64,000 nucleotides of DNA from Massilia sp. Root351 (GTDB taxonomy: Bacteria > Pseudomonadota > Gammaproteobacteria > Burkholderiales > Burkholderiaceae_D). The position numbers and the translations under genes were made by a program. Under the pieces are notes generated by a model. The model made no database searches, was not told the origin of the DNA, and was given only the letters and a program-made list of their open reading frames with translations. This document shows, piece by piece, positions 26,504 to 36,816 of the stretch (position 1 is the stretch's first letter; each line of letters opens with the position of its first letter). The stretch covers positions 290,977 to 354,976 of the forward strand of contig NZ_LMDJ01000034.1 in NCBI RefSeq assembly GCF_001425045.1. The letters run 5' to 3'.

Positions 26504-28666
26504 TTACGCCGATTGCGGCAGCTTTTCCTTCAAGTCTGCAAATTCCTTGTCGAAGTCGAGGGTCTTGCGCTGCGTGCTCATGGCCATCAGCGCATGCGCC
26601 CCGCCTTCGGCGCCGTCCTTGATCCATACCCACAGGCGGCGCTCGCGGATGTAGAACATCGAGAACACGCCCAGCACCAGGAACAGGCAGCCCAGGTAGA
26701 CCACGTTCTTGCCCGGCGACTTGGTCACCTGGAACACCGAGGCCTTGACTTCGTTGAATTCGTCCAGCTGCAGGTAGACCGGGGCGCCGTAGAAGGTGGC
26801 GTCGGACAGCGCGTTGGTGGCCAGCTGCAGGAAGCGGCCATGCTTCTCGTTGCCTTCCAGCGGGGCCAGGCCATCCTTCTCGCGCGCGGCCTGCCACAGC
26901 TCCCACATGCTGCCGTTCAGGATCTTCATGAAAATGTCGGCGGCTTTCTCCTGTTCCGCTTGCGGCACTTTCTCGAGGAAGCGCGAGATGGCCATGAAGC
27001 CGCCCGTTGCCGCGCCGCCGTCCTTGTCCTGGCCCGCCTCGGCGCCGGCGAACATGTTCAGGCTGCGCGCCGACGATAGCGCCAGCTGGTCGCGCAGCAC
27101 GGCGCCGCCGGCGGCCTGGCCGGCAGAAGGCTTGGCCGCGTCGGCGCCGCCCGGCATGGCGCGGCGCGCATAGCGTTCGGCGGCGATGGCGCGCAGCGCC
27201 GGGTCGTGCAGCGCGGCGCGCAATCGCATCCATTCCTTGACGGTGTAATCGTCGTCGGCCGGGATGCGCAGGTAGCTGAACGGGTCGGCCGGGCTGGCGC
27301 GCACGCCGGCCAGGAACACGGTGGCGCCGTCCACCGTCACCGGCTGCATGTAGTTCTGGAATTCGCGCGCCTGGCCGGTCTTGTCGCGCAGCTTGTACTG
27401 CACGCTCGGGCCGACGTTCTTCAAGTCCTTGTTGTTGGCATTCTTGGCGGCCGAGCCGAGCTGCTTGTCCAGGCCGCGCGCGAAGCTTTGCTCCAGCTTT
27501 TCGCCCTGGGCCACGGAACGCGCATCCTGGGAGGCCATGTTTTCCACGTTGAAGGGGCGGAAGCCGCTCCACTCGACGCTGTATTGCTGGCTCTGGCCCA
27601 GCGCCAGCGGCGTGGCCGAGTTGACCTCGCCGGTGAGGTCGAAGCTGTCCTTGCCGGCGCCCGCCATCGGGTAGCCCTTGAGCTTGAGCTTGGTGCCGCC
27701 GTCCTCGAAACTGGACTGGTACACCGCCAGGCCCTTGTAGACCAGCGGCTTGTTGACTTCGATCACCGAGCTGAAGGTCTTGCCGGTTTCATGGTCGCGC
27801 ACTTCCACTTCGCTGGCGAACAGCTTGGGCATGCCGGTGCTGTAGAAGTCGATATTGAATTTCTTGAGCAGGATGGTGAACGGCAACTCCTGGATCAGCA
27901 CCCCGTCCGCGCGCGGAATGATGGCCGTGTTGCTGGCCTGCCCCTCGGGGATGGCAGTGTTGGCGCGGTAGGTGGGGTTGCCCAGGCCGAGGCGGTGCTG
28001 GGCCGGGATCTCGGCGATGACGCCGCTGCCGGCGAACGGGCTCTTGCCCATGAACCATTCCTGGAAGCGGATCGGCATGTCCGAATCAAGCAGGCCGCCG
28101 ATGCAGATCACCACGATGGCGGTGTGGGCGAAAATGTAGCCGAACTTGGCGCCCGCGCCGCGCTTGGCGGTGACCAGGGTGGCGTGCTCTTTCTCGACGA
28201 TTTTGGCCCGGTAGCCGGCGTGGCCGAGGCGCTGCGCCATCTGCTGCGCCAGCGCGGCGCGCGGCAGCGGCGAGTTCCAGTCATTCTTGTGGTGGAAGTT
28301 CAGCAGCGACTGCTCGCGCACGTTCTCGCGCCAGCTGCGCATATCCTTCATCATCTTGGGCGTGTTGCGCACAATGCACAGCGTGGTCGACACCACCAGG
28401 AAGCCCATGATGGCCAGGAACCACCACGCCGAGTACACGGCGTACAGCCCCACCTTGTTGAACACTTCGAACCAGAACGGCCCGAACTGGTTTACATAGT
28501 TGGACATCGGCTCGTTCTGCTTCATCACCGTGCCGATCACGGAGGCGATGGCGATCATGGTCAGCAGGCTGATGGCGAAGCGCATCGACGACAGCAATTC
28601 GACGGTCGCGTCGAAGGCTGGCCGGCGGGTTTTCAGTTTGATACCGGCGGTGCTGGTGGTGCTCAT
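26504..28666 (-). CDS. resB: system II cytochrome c maturation protein ResB (Ccs1)
   Basis: 720-aa partner of CcsA. N-terminal transmembrane helices (MRFAISLLTMIAIASVIGTV near 30; YAVYSAWWFLAIMGFLVVST near 75), a third near 170 (IFAHTAIVVICIGGLL) and a last near 675 (NVVYLGCLFLVLGVFSMFYI) flank a large periplasmic domain. The segment after the last helix, RERRLWVWIKDG, is typical. The start MSTTSTAG at 28666 is well placed. It lies downstream of the cytochrome c4 gene but behind a terminator. Confidence 0.93.
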   Translation of the reverse strand: MSTTSTAGIKLKTRRPAFDATVELLSSMRFAISLLTMIAIASVIGTVMKQNEPMSNYVNQFGPFWFEVFNKVGLYAVYSAWWFLAIMGFLVVSTTLCIVRNTPKMMKDMRSWRENVREQSLLNFHHKNDWNSPLPRAALAQQMAQRLGHAGYRAKIVEKEHATLVTAKRGAGAKFGYIFAHTAIVVICIGGLLDSDMPIRFQEWFMGKSPFAGSGVIAEIPAQHRLGLGNPTYRANTAIPEGQASNTAIIPRADGVLIQELPFTILLKKFNIDFYSTGMPKLFASEVEVRDHETGKTFSSVIEVNKPLVYKGLAVYQSSFEDGGTKLKLKGYPMAGAGKDSFDLTGEVNSATPLALGQSQQYSVEWSGFRPFNVENMASQDARSVAQGEKLEQSFARGLDKQLGSAAKNANNKDLKNVGPSVQYKLRDKTGQAREFQNYMQPVTVDGATVFLAGVRASPADPFSYLRIPADDDYTVKEWMRLRAALHDPALRAIAAERYARRAMPGGADAAKPSAGQAAGGAVLRDQLALSSARSLNMFAGAEAGQDKDGGAATGGFMAISRFLEKVPQAEQEKAADIFMKILNGSMWELWQAAREKDGLAPLEGNEKHGRFLQLATNALSDATFYGAPVYLQLDEFNEVKASVFQVTKSPGKNVVYLGCLFLVLGVFSMFYIRERRLWVWIKDGAEGGAHALMAMSTQRKTLDFDKEFADLKEKLPQSA

Positions 28667-28707
28667 GCGGACACTATCTCAAAAAGGACTGGCAGCAGAA
28701 TACCAAC

Positions 28708-28738
28708 AAAAAGGGCAGCCCGCTCACGCGGCCGCCCT
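28708..28738 (-). terminator. terminator between the cytochrome c4 gene and resB
   Basis: On the minus strand, AGGGCGGCC.. pairs with ..GGGCTGCCCT around a GTGA-type loop, with one bulge, followed by TTTTTG (28712-28708). Confidence 0.75.
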
Positions 28739-28792
28739 CTTTTCGATATTCACGGACTGATAAGCGCCATATCGGCGCATAAATACACGGAA

Positions 28793-29452
28793 TTACTTCA
28801 GGCCGGCCACGTAGTCGGCTACCGCCTTCATCTCGTCGTCCGACAGGCGCTTGGCGATGGTGCTCATCTCGGCGCTGTTCTTGCGGCCTTCACCACGGAA
28901 GGCGGTCAGCTGGCCCACCGTGTAATCCTGGTGCTGGCCGGCCAGGCGCGGGTACAGGGCAGGAATGCCGCCGCCGGCAGGGCCATGGCAGCTGGCGCAG
29001 GCTGGTACGTTCTTCTCGGCAATACCGCCGCGATAGATCTTCTTGCCCAGCTCAACGGTGTCCTTGTTCTTGGCCGCGCCCGCTTTTTGCACCTGCGCGC
29101 TCAGATAGGCCGAAATGTTCTTCTTTTCATCGTCGGTCAGCATCTTGGCGTAGGTGCTCATCACCGGGTTGTTGCGCGACGGCGAGGCGAAATTCACCAG
29201 TTGCTTGTAGAGGTAGGCTTCCGGCTGGCCGGCCAGCTTGGGGTTGGCCGCGATAGTGGAGTTGCCCGCCGCGCCGTGGCAGGAGACGCACGCCGGCAGG
29301 CCGCGGGCGTTGTCGCCGTCGGCATACAGGGTGGAGCCTTTGGCAGGATCTACTTTGGCGGGAGCAGCATGTTCGGCAGCCGATGCGACACCCGAAACGG
29401 CCAACACTGCGAGGAGCAAGGACTTTACCAACGGTGAAAACGCACGATTCAT
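28793..29452 (-). CDS. diheme cytochrome c4
   Basis: 219-aa periplasmic electron carrier, probably to terminal oxidases. Sec signal MNRAFSPLVKSLLLAVLAVSGVASAAEH. Two homologous cytochrome c domains each carry CxxCH: CVSCHGAAGN (near residue 55) and CASCHGPAGG (near 155). Methionine ligands are likely in NPVMSTYAKML and SAEMSTIAKRL. Its heme attachment would depend on the neighbouring ccsA/resB system. Divergent from engB. Confidence 0.93.
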   Translation of the reverse strand: MNRAFSPLVKSLLLAVLAVSGVASAAEHAAPAKVDPAKGSTLYADGDNARGLPACVSCHGAAGNSTIAANPKLAGQPEAYLYKQLVNFASPSRNNPVMSTYAKMLTDDEKKNISAYLSAQVQKAGAAKNKDTVELGKKIYRGGIAEKNVPACASCHGPAGGGIPALYPRLAGQHQDYTVGQLTAFRGEGRKNSAEMSTIAKRLSDDEMKAVADYVAGLK

Positions 29453-29633
29453 TCAAACACCCTGAGACTAGTGAAAAAAATGGTGGGACTGCGATGTATT
29501 ATTTTGCCGCTCGCTGAACTTTTGTTTGCGCGCTGATTTGCTTTTTTACATGGCAACAATTCGTAACCCCTTATTGTACAATAGCTTTTCGCGCTTTTAG
29601 CTTTCTTTGTTGCATTTCTGCCCACCCCTCCCC

Positions 29634-30356
29634 ATGTCCAAACTCTGGCAAGCCCGCTTCTTTACCACCGTGAATCACTTGCGTGAATTGCCCAATACCA
29701 CGGTGCCCGAAATCGCCTTTGCCGGCCGCTCCAACGCCGGCAAGTCGACCTCCATCAATATCCTGTGCAACCAGAAGGGACTGGCGTTCGCGTCCAAGAC
29801 GCCGGGCCGCACCCAGCACATCAACTTCTTCTCGATCGGCGGCGCCCACGTGGCGATGCACCGCAAGGACCCGACCAAGGTCGAGGAAATCCAGGCCATG
29901 CTGGTGGACTTGCCCGGCTACGGCTACGCCGAAGTGTCCGGGAATACCAAGCTGTACTGGCAGCGCCTGCTGGGCGACTATGTGCAGCAGCGCGAACAGC
30001 TGGCCGCACTGATCCTGATCATGGATTCGCGCCGCCCGTTCACCGACCTGGACATCCAGATGCTGGAATGGTTCGCCCCGACCGGCAAGCCGATCCATTG
30101 CATCCTGACCAAGGTTGACAAGCTGACCCGCAGCGAATCGACCACCGTGCTGCGCCAGGCGCAAGCCAAGCTGGCCAGCTACGTGGACGAGGACGGCGAA
30201 GGCTTCCCGTTCACCGTGCAGCTGTTCTCGGCGCTCAAGCGCGTCGGCCTGGAAGAAGCCACCGCCAAGATCGTCGAACTGGCCGGCCTGGCCGAAGACG
30301 ACGCCGCCGCCCAGGCAGAGCTCATCGATACACCGGACGAGACGCCGGAAGACTAA
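29634..30356 (+). CDS. engB: ribosome biogenesis GTPase EngB (YihA/YsxC)
   Basis: 240-aa GTPase needed for 50S assembly in related systems. The start at 29634 (MSKLWQARFFTTVNHLRELP) matches the family; the longer frame adds ten unsupported residues. G1 is GRSNAGKSTS, G2 Thr in KTPGRTQHINFF, G3 DLPGYGYA and G4 TKVDKL. A short acidic C-terminal extension is present. hemB follows 24 nt later. Confidence 0.95.
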   Translation: MSKLWQARFFTTVNHLRELPNTTVPEIAFAGRSNAGKSTSINILCNQKGLAFASKTPGRTQHINFFSIGGAHVAMHRKDPTKVEEIQAMLVDLPGYGYAEVSGNTKLYWQRLLGDYVQQREQLAALILIMDSRRPFTDLDIQMLEWFAPTGKPIHCILTKVDKLTRSESTTVLRQAQAKLASYVDEDGEGFPFTVQLFSALKRVGLEEATAKIVELAGLAEDDAAAQAELIDTPDETPED

Positions 30357-30380
30357 ACCAGCAAAGGAAAAACTGTAGCC

Positions 30381-31385
<1,005 letters not shown>

Positions 31386-31403
31386 GCAGACGGAACAAGC
31401 AAG

Positions 31404-31426
31404 CGGGGCGCGAGCCCCGTTTTTTT
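31404..31426 (+). terminator. intrinsic terminator of hemB
   Basis: CGGGGC / GCCCCG stem with GCGA loop, followed by seven T (31420-31426). Confidence 0.92.
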
Positions 31427-32330
31427 ATCGCCGGTAGTTCGGGAAGAACTCTTTCAGCAGGAACGCTTCCAGTTCGGCCTGGTATTGGCGGCCGGCGTTC
31501 ATCGTGATCACCTTGCCCAGGCGGTGCGATTCCCACTGGAACTCGCCCGGCTTCTCCTTGCGGATCAGCTCTATCATGCGGCGCACGATGGCCGTCTCGA
31601 TGTCCGGATCGGTCCCCAGTTCGACATGCACCTGCTGCGACCACTGGCGCTTGAAGTTGGTGTTCCAGCCGCGGAACTTGATGTCCGCGCTCAGCCCCGA
31701 TTTGTTGATGATGGAGAAGATGCCGCCCGTGTCTTCCCGCTCGCCGGCCGCGTTGCGGCCCATGGCGCCCATGATGTTGGCGCGCGCGATGCGGTTGGCG
31801 CGCTCGGCGTCGCTTTCCTGCGGCTCCTGCGCCGGCTGCGGATTGGCGTCGGCGCGGCGCTTGCGGGCCGCTTCCACGCGCGCCATCATGTCCTCTTCCA
31901 CGGCCGGGGTCGGCGGCGGCTTCATGGTGGCCTGCACCGGCGGCACATAGGTTTCCAGCTTGGGCGGCGCGGTCTTCCTGGCCACGGCCTTGCTGTCGCG
32001 GCGCGGCTGCGGCGGCGCCTTGGCCACTTCGGGCTTCTTCGGTTCCGGCTTGGCTTTCGGGGCCGGCTTGTCCTTGAGCGGCGCCACCCACACCATCTCG
32101 CCTTCCTTGGCGGGCGGTTTAAGGGAAATCTTTTCCTGGGGATGGAACAGGTAGTACAGCACGATGAGCAGGTGCAGCGCGATCGAGATGCCGATGCCGA
32201 TGCGCTTGTGCCGGCTCGGCCCGCCATAGCCGCCATAGCCGTAGCTGCCGGGCGGAGGCAGCCGCTGGCCGCATGCTTCGCAATATTCGTGGCTGTGGTC
32301 GGCCCCGTGGGTGTGGCTGAACTGGAACAA
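31425..32330 (-). CDS. membrane-anchored protein of unknown function, His/Cys-rich N-terminus and Pro-rich linker
   Basis: 301 aa, not recognised. It begins at a TTG (32330) with GAAAG about 10 nt upstream; no in-frame ATG precedes the transmembrane segment. Order: an N-terminal His/Cys patch (HTHGADHSHEYCEACG, residues 6-21) that could bind a metal; a GYGGYGG turn; one transmembrane helix (about 45-65, IGIGISIALHLLIVLYYLF); a Lys/Pro/Ala-rich linker like that of TonB-type proteins (about 80-140); a charged helix; and a compact C-terminal domain (about 200-301). The C-terminus does not show the usual TonB pattern. Topology would put the metal patch in the cytosol and the rest in the periplasm. 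The neighbours are convergent hemB and, upstream, the RND operon. Confidence 0.7.
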   Translation of the reverse strand: MFQFSHTHGADHSHEYCEACGQRLPPPGSYGYGGYGGPSRHKRIGIGISIALHLLIVLYYLFHPQEKISLKPPAKEGEMVWVAPLKDKPAPKAKPEPKKPEVAKAPPQPRRDSKAVARKTAPPKLETYVPPVQATMKPPPTPAVEEDMMARVEAARKRRADANPQPAQEPQESDAERANRIARANIMGAMGRNAAGEREDTGGIFSIINKSGLSADIKFRGWNTNFKRQWSQQVHVELGTDPDIETAIVRRMIELIRKEKPGEFQWESHRLGKVITMNAGRQYQAELEAFLLKEFFPNYRR

Positions 32331-32431
32331 GATAAACGGACTTTCTTTACAAACACCCGAGTACGCCAGCTTACCCGGACCCGGTCTTGATGGATGTTAC
32401 CGTATGTATCACAAGATTGCCAAAAGCAAAC

Positions 32432-32452
32432 GGGCCGGAAATCTTCCGGCCC
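32432..32452 (-). terminator. terminator of the RND efflux operon
   Basis: GGGCCGGAA and TTCCGGCCC form a perfect 9-bp stem with a 3-nt loop; GTTTGCTTTT follows on the minus strand. It lies just after the RND permease stop. Confidence 0.75.
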
Positions 32453-32463
32453 GCCGTATGATA

Positions 32464-35400
32464 TCAGTGCTTGGCAAGGCTGACAGCTTTTAGCTCCACC
32501 GGCGCCTTGGCCGGCTCCGGCTCGTCCGCCAGGGCCGCGTCGTCCATCGGCCCGCTGCCGCTGTATTTGTCGAGGAACAGGTAGATCACCGGGGTGATGT
32601 ACAGCGTGATCACCTGCGAGAAGATCAGGCCGCCCACCACGGCCAGGCCCAGCGGCTGGCGCAGTTCGGCGCCGGCGCCCAGGCCCAGCGCGATCGGCAA
32701 GGCGCCCATCAGCGCGGCCAGCGTGGTCATCATGATGGGGCGGAAGCGCAGCACGCAGGCTTCGCGGATGGCGTCGGCCGGCGCCATGCCCTGGTTGCGC
32801 TGCGCGTCCAGCGCGAAGTCGATCATCATGATGGCGTTCTTCTTGACGATACCGATCAGCATCAGGATGCCGATGATGGCGATCATGGTCAGGTCCAGGT
32901 TGAAGATGCGCAAGGTCAGCAAGGCCCCCACCGCCGCCGACGGCAGGCCGGCCAGGATGGTCAGCGGGTGGATGTAGCTCTCGTAGAGCACGCCCAGCAG
33001 CACGTAGATCACGCCCAGCGCGGCGATGATCAGGATCAGCTGGCTGCCCTGCGAGCTCTGGAACACCGCCGCGTCGCCGCCGTAGGTGGTGATGATGGAG
33101 GCGGGCAGGCCCATGTCCAGCGCCATCTTGTCGATCTTGTTGGTGGCCACGCCCAGCGGCACGTCCGGCGCCAGGTTGAACGACAGCGTGATGGCCTGCA
33201 GCTGGCCCTGGTGGTTGACCGAGGTCGGGCCCACGGTGCGCTCCACGCTGGCAAAGCTGGACAGCTGCACCAGGTTGCCGGCCTTGTTGCGCACGGAAAT
33301 CTTGGTCAGCGCGTCGTCGAACTGGCGGTCCTCGGCGGCCGCCTCCAGGATCACGAAGTAGCTGGCGGCGGACGAGTAGATGGTCGACACCTGGCGCTCG
33401 CCGAAGGCCAGGTACAGCGCGCTGCGGATGGCGCTGATTTCCACGCCCAGGGTGTTGGCCTTGTCGCGGTCGATCTTGAGCGAGGCCTGCAAGCCCTTGT
33501 TCTGCGAATCGCTGGTGACGTCGCGGAAGTCGTTGTCCGAACGCATGCGCTCCTGGAACTTGTTGGCCCAGTCGCTCAGCGCATCCGGGCTGACCGACTG
33601 CAGCGTGTACTGGTAGCGGCTCTTGCTGGGGCGGCCGCCCAGCTGCAGGTTCTGCACGGGACTGAGGTAGACGGCCATGCCGGGCACCGCCTTGGTGGCC
33701 TTGCGCAAGCTGTCGAGTACCTGCGGCATCTTGGCGCGCTGGCCGCGCGGCTTGAGCACCAGGAACATGCGGCCGCCGTTGCCGCCGCTGACGAAGGACG
33801 TCACGTCCTGCACGTTGGGGTCGGCCATGATGACCTGCGCCACCCGGGTCTGCAGCTCCAGCAATGCAGCCGAGGAAATGTCTTCCGACGCCTCGGTGGT
33901 GACGCGGATCTGGCCCAGGTCTTCTTCCGGGAAGAAACCCTTGGGGATGGTGGCGTACAGCACCACGGTCAGCACGAAGGTGCCGATGGCCAGCGCCAGC
34001 ACCACGTAGCGGTGCTTGAGCGCGATGTCCAGCGTGCTGGCGTAGCCGTTGCGCAGGCGCGAGAAGCCGGCCTCGAACCAGCGGCCGATGAAGGTGTCGT
34101 CGCCGGCGGCGGCGTGCGCCTCGTTCGGCAGCAGGCGCGCGCACAGCATGGGCACCAGGGTCAGCGACACCACCGCCGAGACCAGCACCGACAGCGCCAC
34201 CACCACCGCGAATTCATGGAACAGCAGGCCGATCACGCCGGGCATGAAGAAGATGGGGATGAACACCGCCACCAGCGAAATCGAAATGGAAATGATGGTG
34301 AAGCCCATTTCGCGCGAGCCGACCAGCGCCGCCTGCAGCGGCTTCTTGCCCAGCTCGATGTGGCGCACAATGTTTTCCAGTACCACGATGGCGTCGTCCA
34401 CCACCAGGCCCACGGCCAGGGTGATGCCGAGCAGGGACACGTTGTCCAGGCTGTAGCCGAAGGCGTACAGCAGGCTCAGTGCGCCCAGCAGCGAGATCGG
34501 CATGGTGATGGCCGGGATGAAGGTGGCGGCGGCCTTGCGCAGGAACAGGAAGATCACCAGCACCACCAGCACCACGGTCAGCGCCAGGGTCAGGTTGACG
34601 TCGTGGATGGCTTCACGGATCGACACCGAGCGGTCGTTGACCAGGTTGATCTTGACCGAAGCCGGCAGCTGGGCGGTGAAGCGCGGCAGCAGCCGGCGCA
34701 CGCCGTCCACCACCTGCACCGTGTTGGCGTCCGGCTGGCGCTGCACCAGCAGCACGATGGAGCGCTCGCCGTTGTAGCTGCCGGCGGTCTTGACGGACTG
34801 GTAACTGTCCTCGGCCTCGGCCACGTCCTTCAGGCGCACCGGCTGGCCGTTGCGGGTGGCGACTATCAGTTCGGCGAACTCGGCCGCCTTCATCAGCTGG
34901 GCGTTGCCCTGGATGGTGAGGGTCTGGCTGGGGCCGTCCAAGATGCCGAGCGGGGTATTGGCGTTGGCGGCGCGGATGGCCGCGGCCAGCTCGTCCAGCG
35001 TCATGTTGCGCGCGTTCAGCAGGTCAGCCTTGGCGCGGATGCGCACCGCGAAGCGCTTCTGGCCGTTGACGGTGACCTGGGCCACGCCGGGCAGCGTCGA
35101 CAGGCTGGGCGCGACCAGGTTTTCCGCATAGTCGTTCAGTTCGGACAGGCTCAGCGACGGCGAGGTCATGGTCATGAACAGCACCGGCGCGTCGGCCGGG
35201 TTGACCTTGCGGTAGGACGGCAAGTCCGTCATTTCCTGCGGCAGCGAACGCTGCGCGCGCAGCAACGCGGCCTGCACATCGACCGCCGCCTCGTTGACAT
35301 CGATGCTGGTGTCGAACTCCAGCGTCAGCGAGGTGTTGCCCAGGGTGCTGGTGGAGGTGATCATGCTCAGGCCGGCGATCGTGGAGAACTGCTTCTCCAG

Positions 35401-35598
35401 CGGCAGCGCGACCGAGGACGCCATGGTTTCCGGGCTGGCCCCGGGCAGGTCGGCGCCGACGTTGATGACCGGGGTGTTATAGCTGGGCAGCGCGGCGACC
35501 GGGATGTGGGCGTAGGCCAGCACGCCGGCCAGGATCAGGCTCAGCGACAGCAGCACCACCATCACCGGGCGGCGTATGCACAATTCGGACAGGTTCAT
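32464..35598 (-). CDS. RND multidrug efflux permease (HAE1 family, MdtB/AcrB-like)
   Basis: 1044-aa proton-driven trimeric inner-membrane pump. It starts MNLSELCIRRPVMVVLLSLS, an RND N-terminal helix. The two halves have twelve predicted helices and two large periplasmic loops. Helix 4 contains GLVVDDAIVVLENI, the conserved Asp-Asp proton relay; TM10-11 region includes LIGIVKKNAIMMIDFAL. Its start overlaps the adaptor stop as ATGA. No outer-membrane channel gene is adjacent, so a TolC-like protein elsewhere is presumably shared. Substrates cannot be assigned. Confidence 0.93.
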   Translation of the reverse strand: MNLSELCIRRPVMVVLLSLSLILAGVLAYAHIPVAALPSYNTPVINVGADLPGASPETMASSVALPLEKQFSTIAGLSMITSTSTLGNTSLTLEFDTSIDVNEAAVDVQAALLRAQRSLPQEMTDLPSYRKVNPADAPVLFMTMTSPSLSLSELNDYAENLVAPSLSTLPGVAQVTVNGQKRFAVRIRAKADLLNARNMTLDELAAAIRAANANTPLGILDGPSQTLTIQGNAQLMKAAEFAELIVATRNGQPVRLKDVAEAEDSYQSVKTAGSYNGERSIVLLVQRQPDANTVQVVDGVRRLLPRFTAQLPASVKINLVNDRSVSIREAIHDVNLTLALTVVLVVLVIFLFLRKAAATFIPAITMPISLLGALSLLYAFGYSLDNVSLLGITLAVGLVVDDAIVVLENIVRHIELGKKPLQAALVGSREMGFTIISISISLVAVFIPIFFMPGVIGLLFHEFAVVVALSVLVSAVVSLTLVPMLCARLLPNEAHAAAGDDTFIGRWFEAGFSRLRNGYASTLDIALKHRYVVLALAIGTFVLTVVLYATIPKGFFPEEDLGQIRVTTEASEDISSAALLELQTRVAQVIMADPNVQDVTSFVSGGNGGRMFLVLKPRGQRAKMPQVLDSLRKATKAVPGMAVYLSPVQNLQLGGRPSKSRYQYTLQSVSPDALSDWANKFQERMRSDNDFRDVTSDSQNKGLQASLKIDRDKANTLGVEISAIRSALYLAFGERQVSTIYSSAASYFVILEAAAEDRQFDDALTKISVRNKAGNLVQLSSFASVERTVGPTSVNHQGQLQAITLSFNLAPDVPLGVATNKIDKMALDMGLPASIITTYGGDAAVFQSSQGSQLILIIAALGVIYVLLGVLYESYIHPLTILAGLPSAAVGALLTLRIFNLDLTMIAIIGILMLIGIVKKNAIMMIDFALDAQRNQGMAPADAIREACVLRFRPIMMTTLAALMGALPIALGLGAGAELRQPLGLAVVGGLIFSQVITLYITPVIYLFLDKYSGSGPMDDAALADEPEPAKAPVELKAVSLAKH

Positions 35599-36788
35599 GC
35601 CGCGCTATCCTTTTTCTTGGCAGCCCCGCCGCCCTCGCCCGCGCCCTTTTTCTTGTCCGGCGACGCGGCGTCGGCGATGCGCACCTTGCCGCCGGGACGC
35701 AGGTTCTGCTTGCCTTCGACGATGACCTTCTCATCGCCGTTCAGGCCGCTCACGGCGGCGTAGGGGCCGAACGTGTGCAGGCGCTTGATATTGGCCACCG
35801 CGGCGGTCTGGTCCGGGGCGACGGTGTACACGAAAGTACCTCTGGTGTTGTTAATGATAGCGTTTTGCGGCACCACCAGCACGTCTTTCAGCGTTTGCAC
35901 GGTGAGCCTGGCGCCGACGTACTGGCCCGGCCAGAGCTGGGTCTGGCTGTTGTCGAACTCGGCCTTCACCCGGATCACGCCGGCCATCGGGTCGACTGCG
36001 TTGTCGATGAAGCTCAGCTTGCCCTTGAACAGCTTGCCGCCCGATTCCACCTCGACCGGCACCGCGCCGGCCTGTTGCGCCGCCAGCAGCCCGGCCAGCG
36101 CGCTTTCCGGCAGCGTGAAGGCGACATTGATCGGGTTCAGCTGGGTCACCGTGGTGAGCGAGGTCGACAGCTGCACCAGGCTGCCCGGGTAGACGTTGAT
36201 GGCGCCCACCCGGCCCGTCAGCGGCGCGCGGATGCTGGTGTAGCTGGCGTCCACTTTGACAGCCTGGGCGGCGGCGAGATCCGCGTTGAGCACGGCGCGC
36301 GCCTGCTCGACCTGGCTGCGCAGGGTGTCGACCGCGCCCTGGGCGATGAATTTCTGCGCCAGCAGCTCCATGCTGCGCTGGTACTGGCGCTCCAGGTCGG
36401 CCAGGGTGGCGCGGTCGCGCATCACCTGGGCCTGGGCTTTCTCCACGTTGGCGTGTTCGCTGCGGCTGTCGAGCGAGAACATCAGCTCGCCCTGTTTGAC
36501 GAACTGGCCTTCCTTGATGTGCACCTTGACAATGGTGCTGGTGGTTTGCGGGTGCAGGTCCACGGTGCTGATGGGCGACACCGTGCCGTTGGCGGTCAGC
36601 AGCACCGGCACGTCCTGCCGCTGCGGCGCCACCACGTTGACCGTGGTCGGTCCCTGCTGCCCCTGCTGTCCCTTGCCTTGGGCGCCCGCCTGCCCGGCCG
36701 GCGCTGCCGCCGGCTGCCCGAAATACCAGGCGCCCGCGCCGATCGCGGCGGCCGCAGCCACCAGAACTACCAGTGTCGTCTTTTTCAT
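35595..36788 (-). CDS. RND efflux periplasmic adaptor (membrane fusion protein, MdtA-like)
   Basis: 397 aa. N-terminal signal/anchor MKKTTLVVLVAAAAAIGAGAWYFG with a Gln/Gly-rich spacer, then the lipoyl/hairpin region (VDLHPQTTSTIVKVHIKEGQ), a coiled-coil hairpin around QVMRDRATLADLERQYQRSM, the second lipoyl half (DASYTSIRAPLTGRVGAI), and beta-barrel and membrane-proximal domains. It bridges the permease to a TolC-type channel. It starts 28 nt after the histidine kinase gene, so regulator and pump appear to be one operon. Confidence 0.93.
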   Translation of the reverse strand: MKKTTLVVLVAAAAAIGAGAWYFGQPAAAPAGQAGAQGKGQQGQQGPTTVNVVAPQRQDVPVLLTANGTVSPISTVDLHPQTTSTIVKVHIKEGQFVKQGELMFSLDSRSEHANVEKAQAQVMRDRATLADLERQYQRSMELLAQKFIAQGAVDTLRSQVEQARAVLNADLAAAQAVKVDASYTSIRAPLTGRVGAINVYPGSLVQLSTSLTTVTQLNPINVAFTLPESALAGLLAAQQAGAVPVEVESGGKLFKGKLSFIDNAVDPMAGVIRVKAEFDNSQTQLWPGQYVGARLTVQTLKDVLVVPQNAIINNTRGTFVYTVAPDQTAAVANIKRLHTFGPYAAVSGLNGDEKVIVEGKQNLRPGGKVRIADAASPDKKKGAGEGGGAAKKKDSAA

Positions 36789-36816
36789 GTTGTTTTAGGT
36801 GAGTGCAAAGCGGGAA

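Noticed and set aside
32968..35763. 931-codon plus-strand frame over the RND permease
   Set aside because: Antisense shadow; the permease on the other strand has full RND motifs.
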